64,000 bases of DNA. Source: Bradyrhizobium sp. CCBAU 51765. Its GTDB lineage: Bacteria; Pseudomonadota; Alphaproteobacteria; Rhizobiales; Xanthobacteraceae. A program made the position numbers and the translations under genes. Positions within the stretch are counted from its first letter, which is position 1. Each line of letters starts with the position of its first letter. The notes below the pieces were generated by a model, which worked only from the letters and a program-made list of their open reading frames with translations, was not told the origin of the DNA and did not search any database. The stretch lies in assembly GCF_015291725.1 (NCBI RefSeq), contig NZ_CP030038.1, positions 5,507,001 through 5,571,000 on the forward strand, given 5' to 3'. Shown piece after piece: positions 59,544 through 64,000 of this stretch.

Positions 59544-59689
59544 CCTCTCCCGCTTGCGGGAGAGGATTGGGGAGAGGGCTGCCTGCGCCAGCGAGACTCC
59601 CCAGGAGGATAGAACCCTTACCCGCCGCGCTCGGGACGATGTTTCGCATCGCCCGGGGCGCGCCGACCTCTCCCGCAAGCGGGAGAGGT
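59544..59689. repeat. Pair of CCTCTCCCGC...GCGGGAGAGG palindromes
   Basis: CCTCTCCCGC-TT-GCGGGAGAGG at 59544-59565 and CCTCTCCCGC-AA-GCGGGAGAGG at 59667-59688 are two perfect hairpins about 120 nt apart, with TTGGGGAGAGGGC adjacent to the first. A related pair is at 20553-20694. They lie between the CBS gene and the next gene. Confidence 0.8.
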
Positions 59690-59749
59690 GCAGCGAACCT
59701 GTGTCACGATCGGTCCACCCAACTGCCAAATAGGTCCCGCGAGGATTTC

Positions 59750-60769
59750 ATGAAGATCTGCATCTACGGCGCCGGCGCGATCGGCGGATATCTCGGGGTT
59801 CAGCTCGCGCGCGCGGGCGCCGATGTCAGCCTGGTCGCACGCGGCCCGCACCTTGCCGCGATGCGCGAGCGCGGCCTGACGCTGCTCGCGGGCGAGGAGA
59901 AGCACACCGTGTATCCGCGCTGTACCGACGATCCCGCCGAGCTCGGCGTGCAGGATTTCATCATCATTACGCTGAAGGCGCATTCGATCACCGGCGTGAT
60001 CGAGAAGATGCGGCCGCTGCTCGGGCCTCACACCCGCATCGTCACGGCCGTCAACGGCATTCCCTATTGGTACTTCTACAAGCACGGCGGGCAATACGAG
60101 AACTCGACGCTGGAGAGCATCGACCCCGGCGGGCGGCAGTGGCGCGAAATCGGCGCCGAGCGCGCCATCGGCTGCATCGTCTATCCCGCCACCGAGATCG
60201 AGGCACCCGGCGTGATCCGCCACGTCTACGGCAACAACTTTCCGCTCGGCGAGCCCTCCGGCGAGATCACCGATGACGTGCAGCGTCTCGCCGACCTGTT
60301 CGTCGCCGCCGGGCTGAAGGCGCCGGTGCTCGACCGCATCCGGGACGAGATCTGGCTCAAGCTGTGGGGTAACGTCTGCTTCAATCCGATCAGCGCGCTG
60401 ACCCACGCCACACTCGACGTGATCTGCACCGATCCGGCGACGCGCGCACTGTCGCGCGCGATCATGGTGGAGACGCAAGCCATCGCCGAGACGTTCGGGG
60501 TCAAGTTCCGCGTTGACGTCGAGCGCCGCATCGAGGGCGCCCGCAAGGTCGGCGCCCACAAGACCTCGATGCTCCAGGATCTCGAGCGCGGCCGCCCGAT
60601 GGAGATCGATCCGCTCGTCACGGTGGTGCAGGAGATGGGCCGCCTTACCGGGATCGCCACGCCCGCCCTCGATTCAGTGCTGGCGATGGTGACCCAGCGC
60701 GCCCGCATCGCCGGCCTCTATGACGGGGTCTCGACGCCATCAGATCCGCGCGCACTGGCGGTGGCATGA
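59750..60769 (+). CDS. 2-dehydropantoate 2-reductase (ApbA/PanE) family oxidoreductase
   Basis: The 339-residue protein begins MKICIYGAGAIGGYLGVQLARAG, the GxGxxG NADPH site of ketopantoate reductases. The catalytic lysine lies in IWLKLWGNVCFNPISALTHATL (near residue 205), and KTSMLQDLERGRPMEIDPLVTVVQEMGRLTGIATP is the C-terminal signature. Besides pantothenate synthesis, many Bradyrhizobium paralogues reduce other 2-keto acids. It overlaps an FAH-family gene by 4 nt, which suggests catabolism rather than vitamin synthesis. Confidence 0.88.
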   Translation: MKICIYGAGAIGGYLGVQLARAGADVSLVARGPHLAAMRERGLTLLAGEEKHTVYPRCTDDPAELGVQDFIIITLKAHSITGVIEKMRPLLGPHTRIVTAVNGIPYWYFYKHGGQYENSTLESIDPGGRQWREIGAERAIGCIVYPATEIEAPGVIRHVYGNNFPLGEPSGEITDDVQRLADLFVAAGLKAPVLDRIRDEIWLKLWGNVCFNPISALTHATLDVICTDPATRALSRAIMVETQAIAETFGVKFRVDVERRIEGARKVGAHKTSMLQDLERGRPMEIDPLVTVVQEMGRLTGIATPALDSVLAMVTQRARIAGLYDGVSTPSDPRALAVA

Positions 60770-61554
60770 TGGCGAGCGAGATCAAGAAGTGGCTCCGCTT
60801 CCGGAGCAATGGCATGACCGGCTTCGGCACGCTGAGCCCATCAGGCATCAGCGTGCATGAAGGCGAGATGTTCGGCCGCAGCACCGCTACCGGCAAGACG
60901 CTGTCGCTGTCGGAGGTCGAGCTGCTCGCGCCCTGCGCGCCCAGCAAGATCGTCGCGCTCTGGAACAATTTCCACGCGCTCGCGGCAAAGCTCAACCAAC
61001 CCGAGCCGCCGGAGCCGCTCTACCTGCTGAAGGCCACCACCAGCATCGCCGCACCGGGCGCCGTGATCCGCCGCCCGTCCTCCTACGACGGCAAGACAAC
61101 CTATGAGGGCGAGCTCGGCATCGTCATCGGCAAGGCCTGCGCGCGCGTGTCACCCGCAGAAGCGGATAGCTTCATCTTCGGCTACACCTGCGTCAACGAC
61201 ATCACCGCCAACGACATCCTGACGCGCGACCCCACCTTCCCGCAATGGGCCCGCGCAAAGGGCATCGACGATTACGGCCCGTTCGGCCCTGTCATCGCGA
61301 CCGGCATCGATCCGGCCGGGCTCGTGGTCCGTACCATCCTCAATGGCGCGGAGCGGCAGAACTATCCGATCTCGGACATGATCTTCAGCGCTCAGGAGCT
61401 GGTCAGCAGTATCTCCCATGACATGACCCTGCTGCCCGGCGACCTCATCGCCGTCGGCACTTCCGTCGGCGTCGGCGTGATGAAGGAGCCGGTAAACACG
61501 GTCACCGTCGCGATCGACGGCATCGGCGAGCTGACCAACGAGTTTCGGCTGTAA
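60766..61554 (+). CDS. Fumarylacetoacetate hydrolase (FAH) family protein
   Basis: The 262-residue protein has the FAH fold signatures: LLKATTSIAAPGAVIRRPSSYDGKTTYEGELGIVIGKACARV with metal-binding glutamates (YEGELG), YTCVNDITANDILTRD, and GDLIAVGTSVGVGVMKEP near the end. Members hydrolyse or decarboxylate beta-keto or oxo acids (for example 2-hydroxyhepta-2,4-diene-1,7-dioate isomerase, oxaloacetate decarboxylase). It overlaps the reductase gene upstream (ATGATG at 60766), so the two act together. Substrate not determinable. Confidence 0.9.
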   Translation: MMASEIKKWLRFRSNGMTGFGTLSPSGISVHEGEMFGRSTATGKTLSLSEVELLAPCAPSKIVALWNNFHALAAKLNQPEPPEPLYLLKATTSIAAPGAVIRRPSSYDGKTTYEGELGIVIGKACARVSPAEADSFIFGYTCVNDITANDILTRDPTFPQWARAKGIDDYGPFGPVIATGIDPAGLVVRTILNGAERQNYPISDMIFSAQELVSSISHDMTLLPGDLIAVGTSVGVGVMKEPVNTVTVAIDGIGELTNEFRL

Positions 61555-61641
61555 CCGCCCCGCAGCGCAACAAAATTGATCCGGCGCAAATCGGCCGTCG
61601 CGGCCACCGGTATCCTTTCCCTTGATGCAAGGGAGGACGCT

Positions 61642-61761
61642 ATGACGAATGCCGGCAATGCGCTTTTGTGGACGGCCCTTTACTTCGCTCTCTCGTTCGT
61701 TGTGATCTTCGTGGTCTGGTTTGCCGACAAGATGCGCTCGAACATCTCCCGGAAACGATAA
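61642..61761 (+). CDS. Small single-span membrane protein, 39 aa
   Basis: GGGAGGACGCT directly before the ATG gives strong support. The product (MTNAGNALLWTALYFALSFV then VIFVVWFADKMRSNISRKR) has one transmembrane helix and a basic tail, typical of small membrane proteins that associate with a larger complex. No partner is evident. Confidence 0.6.
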   Translation: MTNAGNALLWTALYFALSFVVIFVVWFADKMRSNISRKR

Positions 61762-61934
61762 CCGCAGCGCGTGTTCATCTCCGAAACATTCGGACACATC
61801 ACATCTGCGCGCGCCTGGCATATGCCGCCAACATGTCCCGCGCCCGCCGCAACTTGGACGCATTCGGCCGCCCTTCTGCGAGGCGTGTCTGGGGGCACGG
61901 CGGTGCCGTGTTTGGACCAAACCTTCAGGGGTAT

Positions 61935-62138
61935 ATGACTGTGAAGAAGATTGTATTTGCTCTCGGTGCTACGCTTGCTCTGGCGACGGCTGCGAACGCT
62001 GCGGATCTGCCGCGCCGGCAGCCCGTGCCGGTCTATCCGGCCGAACAGGCGCCGATTGGCAAAATGCCGATTGGAAAGAGCCCGGTTGGAAAAGCCCCGA
62101 TCGGCAAGGCGCCCGGCCCGGTCGCAGCGCGCTACTGA
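61935..62138 (+). CDS. Small exported protein with P-[IV]-G-K repeats
   Basis: The 67-residue product has a signal peptide (MTVKKIVFALGATLALATAANA) and then four repeats of the unit xPIGK (APIGK, MPIGK, SPVGK, APIGK), followed by APGPVAARY. The repeats are spaced every five residues and are lysine-rich. Function unknown; it could coat or bridge anionic envelope polymers. At DNA level the repeats are 15-nt units of varied third-base use, so selection acts on protein. Confidence 0.6.
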   Translation: MTVKKIVFALGATLALATAANAADLPRRQPVPVYPAEQAPIGKMPIGKSPVGKAPIGKAPGPVAARY

Positions 62139-62193
62139 CGCGCAACGGAATACGCGCAGATCTGCGTAGCAGCCGACAGTCAAGGGGTGTCGC

Positions 62194-62841
62194 GTGACGA
62201 ACAAAGCTGATCGATCGGGATCCTGCATCCTCGCGGGCTTCGCTCTTGCGGCCATGCTCTCGTGCACGACGCCCTCGGCCTCGGCCCACCAGGCAAACAA
62301 GCGCGTTGCCGACGCGAACGCGCTTGCCACGACCGACACCGCCGCGCGACCTCAGCCGCAATCGCGGCGCTCCGTCGCGCGCGCGGAGAAAGGCCCCTAC
62401 TACGTCGACTTCCGCGCGCGTACCGCCGCGAGCTGGGGCCATGCCTTCGTCTGGTACGGCAAGACCAGCGAGCGCGCCGTGGAGGTCGCAGGGCTCACGC
62501 CGGCCGGCGACACGCTCGCTTACGTGCTCGGTCACATCACCTTTGTGCCGTCCGAGACTGGCGCGAGCTACGGCGATCTCGATCCGGAATATCTGACCGC
62601 GAGCTATCGCGTCTATCTGAACGAAGCGGACGCCAAGCGCGTGTTCGCCTACATCAAGGAATTGCAGGCGAACTCGCCGGTGTGGAACGCCGAGACTGCC
62701 AACTGCACCGGCTTCATCGGCGATATCGCCGAGTTCATGGGCCTAGAGGTCCCCAACCGCTGGCAACGCCCGGAAAACTTCGTCAACCGCCTCAAGGAAA
62801 TGAACGGCGGCCGTCAGATGGTACGGCTGTCGGCGGAGTAG
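62194..62841 (+). CDS. Exported hypothetical protein, possible permuted NlpC/P60-like (DUF4105/Lnb-type) domain
   Basis: The 215-residue protein starts at GTG with a leader (SCILAGFALAAMLSCTTPSASA) and a low-complexity linker. The conserved core runs from about residue 68: SWGHAFVWYGKTSERAVEV, LGHITFVPSETGASYGDLD, and ETANCTGFIGDIAEFMGLEVP. A histidine in a GH motif that precedes an NC motif is the order found in circularly permuted papain-like domains and in Lnb-type DUF4105 proteins. I infer a cysteine-hydrolase-like or lipid-modifying role. It is 55 nt downstream of the PIGK-repeat gene. Confidence 0.65.
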   Translation: MTNKADRSGSCILAGFALAAMLSCTTPSASAHQANKRVADANALATTDTAARPQPQSRRSVARAEKGPYYVDFRARTAASWGHAFVWYGKTSERAVEVAGLTPAGDTLAYVLGHITFVPSETGASYGDLDPEYLTASYRVYLNEADAKRVFAYIKELQANSPVWNAETANCTGFIGDIAEFMGLEVPNRWQRPENFVNRLKEMNGGRQMVRLSAE

Positions 62842-62860
62842 CCGGAGCCTCAGTTATCCG

Positions 62861-63027
62861 TGCCCCGGACGCAGCACAGCGTCCCTTCGACGATGCGCTG
62901 CAGAGCCGGGGCCCATCTTTCAAGGCATTCGCGGAATGTGGGTCCGGCTCTGCGCCGCAACGCCATAAGCGCGTTCACGCGCGTCTTCGACGCGCTATGG
63001 GCGTTGCAGCGCGTCCGGGACACGAGG
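62861..63027. repeat. Large dispersed palindromic repeat, CCGGACGC...GCGTCCGGG family
   Basis: TGCCCCGGACGCAGCACAGCG and the facing GCAGCGCGTCCGGGACACG form outer arms, with GAGCCGGGGCCCATC near the left and GGGTCCGGCTCTGCG in the middle. Inner hairpins such as GCGCGTTCACGCGCG occur. The form is familiar from Bradyrhizobium intergenic DNA. It fills the 341-nt gap before the last gene. Confidence 0.75.
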
Positions 63028-63182
63028 CCATCCGAATTATCCGCCTCGCGGAATCGCCCCCGCCGCCCGCATGACGCCCCGCCCCTACCGCACACCCCCG
63101 CAATAGACATTTGCCACCCCCGGCGGCATCCTCCGGCCATCAACCGATAACAGAGCGCCAACGCAGGCGGGGGAAACACATC

Positions 63183-64000
63183 ATGCTGCAGACACGGTTC
63201 ACCAAACTCGTCGGCGTCGAGCACCCGATCGTCCAGGGCGGCATGCAGTGGGTCGGCCGCGCCGAGCTCGTCGCTGCCGTCGCCAATGCCGGCGCGCTCG
63301 GCTTCATCACCGCGCTGACCCAGCCGACGCCGGAGGACCTGACCAGGGAGATCGCGCGCTGCCGCGACCTCACCGACAAGCCGTTCGGCGTCAATCTCAC
63401 CATCCTGCCCGCGATCAAGCCGCCGCCCTATGCCGAATACCGCGCCGCCATCATCGAGAGCGGCATCAAGGTGGTCGAGACCGCCGGCAACAAGCCGCAG
63501 GAGCATGTCGACGAGTTCAAAAAGCACGGCGTCAAGGTCGTGCACAAATGCACCAGCGTGCGCCACGCGCTCTCGGCCGAACGAATGGGCGTCGATGCCA
63601 TCTCGATCGACGGATTCGAATGCGCCGGCCACCCCGGCGAGGACGACACCCCCGGCCTGATCCTGATCCCGGCCGCCGCCAACAAGATCAAGATCCCGAT
63701 GATCGCCTCGGGCGGCTTCGCCGACGCCCGTGGCCTCGTCGCGGCGCTGGCCCTGGGTGCCGACGGCATCAACATGGGCACGCGCTTCATGGCCACCAGG
63801 GAGAGCCCGATCCACCAGCTCATCAAGGAGAAGATCGTCGCCAATGACGAGCGCGAGACCGAGTTGATCTTCCGCACCATGCGCAATACCTCGCGTGTGG
63901 CGAAGAACGCGATCTCGAGCAAGGTCGTCGCCATGGAGAAGGAGGGCGCGAAGTTCGAGGACATCCGCGAGCTCGTCGCCGGCGCCCGCGGCAAGATGGT
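63183..64000 (+). CDS. Nitronate monooxygenase-like FMN-dependent oxidoreductase (partial, 3' end off window)
   Basis: The frame is open to the right edge (about 272 residues). It begins MLQTRFTKLVGVEHPIVQGGM and has GALGFITAL, the FMN phosphate-binding pair ASGGFADARGLVAALALGADGINMGTRF, and GFECAGHPGEDD, which contains the active-site histidine of the 2-nitropropane dioxygenase/NMO family (G-x-E-C-A/G-G-H). It oxidises nitronates such as propionate-3-nitronate or acts as an enoyl reductase-like flavoenzyme. The gene is preceded by a strong purine-rich GGCGGGGGAAACAC leader. Confidence 0.88.
   Translation, partial: MLQTRFTKLVGVEHPIVQGGMQWVGRAELVAAVANAGALGFITALTQPTPEDLTREIARCRDLTDKPFGVNLTILPAIKPPPYAEYRAAIIESGIKVVETAGNKPQEHVDEFKKHGVKVVHKCTSVRHALSAERMGVDAISIDGFECAGHPGEDDTPGLILIPAAANKIKIPMIASGGFADARGLVAALALGADGINMGTRFMATRESPIHQLIKEKIVANDERETELIFRTMRNTSRVAKNAISSKVVAMEKEGAKFEDIRELVAGARGKM

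Noticed and set aside
61816..61827. TGGCAT followed directly by ATGCCG as a further operator copy
   Set aside because: There is no 5-nt centre and the second arm is incomplete, so it does not match the 6-5-6 layout.
62055..62120. Repeated 15-nt units as a CRISPR or minisatellite
   Set aside because: They encode in-frame PIGK repeats of an exported protein, vary in the third base, and lack spacer structure.
1..64000. Prophage, integrative element, secretion system, toxin-antitoxin or defence island
   Set aside because: No integrase, terminase, tail, restriction, Cas or toxin-like protein was recognised; gene content is metabolic throughout.

Overview
The window is high-GC chromosomal DNA of an alphaproteobacterium, most likely Bradyrhizobium or a close relative. 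The grounds are gene content (oxc-frc oxalate cluster, tripartite tricarboxylate transporters, PaoABC-type aldehyde dehydrogenase, Bug-type binding proteins, many regulators), start-codon and Shine-Dalgarno style, and several intergenic palindromes that resemble dispersed Bradyrhizobium/Rhodopseudomonas repeats. There is no rRNA, tRNA, transposase, integrase or CRISPR array that I can see; both edges cut genes (a LivH permease on the left, a nitronate monooxygenase-like gene on the right).

Layout. 1-6.2 kb: a branched-chain-amino-acid-type ABC transporter (minus) faces an operon of acyl-CoA ligase, TetR regulator and Baeyer-Villiger monooxygenase. 6.3-8.1 kb: alanine dehydrogenase, whose C-terminus is encoded by a palindromic repeat, divergent from an Lrp-type regulator. 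8.2-12 kb: three-subunit molybdenum/FeS/FAD aldehyde dehydrogenase. 12-16 kb: Orn/Lys/Arg decarboxylase, GNAT acetyltransferase, two small genes including an orphan FlgC-like protein. 16-18.6 kb: D-2-hydroxyacid dehydrogenase divergent from a split TPP decarboxylase (ComDE-like). 19.6-25.3 kb: glyoxylate assimilation (gcl, hyi, glxR) preceded by adenine deaminase. 26.2-30.1 kb: tctCBA with an IclR regulator. 30.2-36.5 kb: oxalate catabolism: ADP-forming acyl-CoA synthetase divergent from gntR-oxc-frc. 36.7-51.6 kb: a mixed periplasmic/metal section (hydrolases, an eight-CxxCH cytochrome with TPRs, arylsulfatase, cytochrome c, Hsp70-like protein, and a CobW GTPase behind a Zur-like box). 51.9-59.5 kb: a 45-residue microprotein, a second tctCBA, two tandem OxlT-family antiporters and a CBS-domain protein. 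59.7-64 kb: a ketopantoate reductase-like gene, an FAH-family gene, three small or secreted proteins and the partial nitronate monooxygenase-like gene.

How it fits together. Oxalate (imported by the OxlT-like carriers) would be activated by Frc, decarboxylated by Oxc to formyl-CoA, and oxalyl/glyoxylate carbon could be assimilated through Gcl-Hyi-GlxR. The most interesting signal is a shared 17-bp palindrome, TGGNAT-N5-ATNCCA. It occurs twice between the divergent acyl-CoA synthetase and gntR genes, again before the second tctC, before each OxlT-like gene and before the CBS gene, with one more copy and one degenerate copy nearby. In most places it follows a TTG-type hexamer by 2-3 nt, as expected for a repressor sitting in the promoter. 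I infer a local GntR regulon that ties together oxalate catabolism, transport and two poorly understood small proteins.
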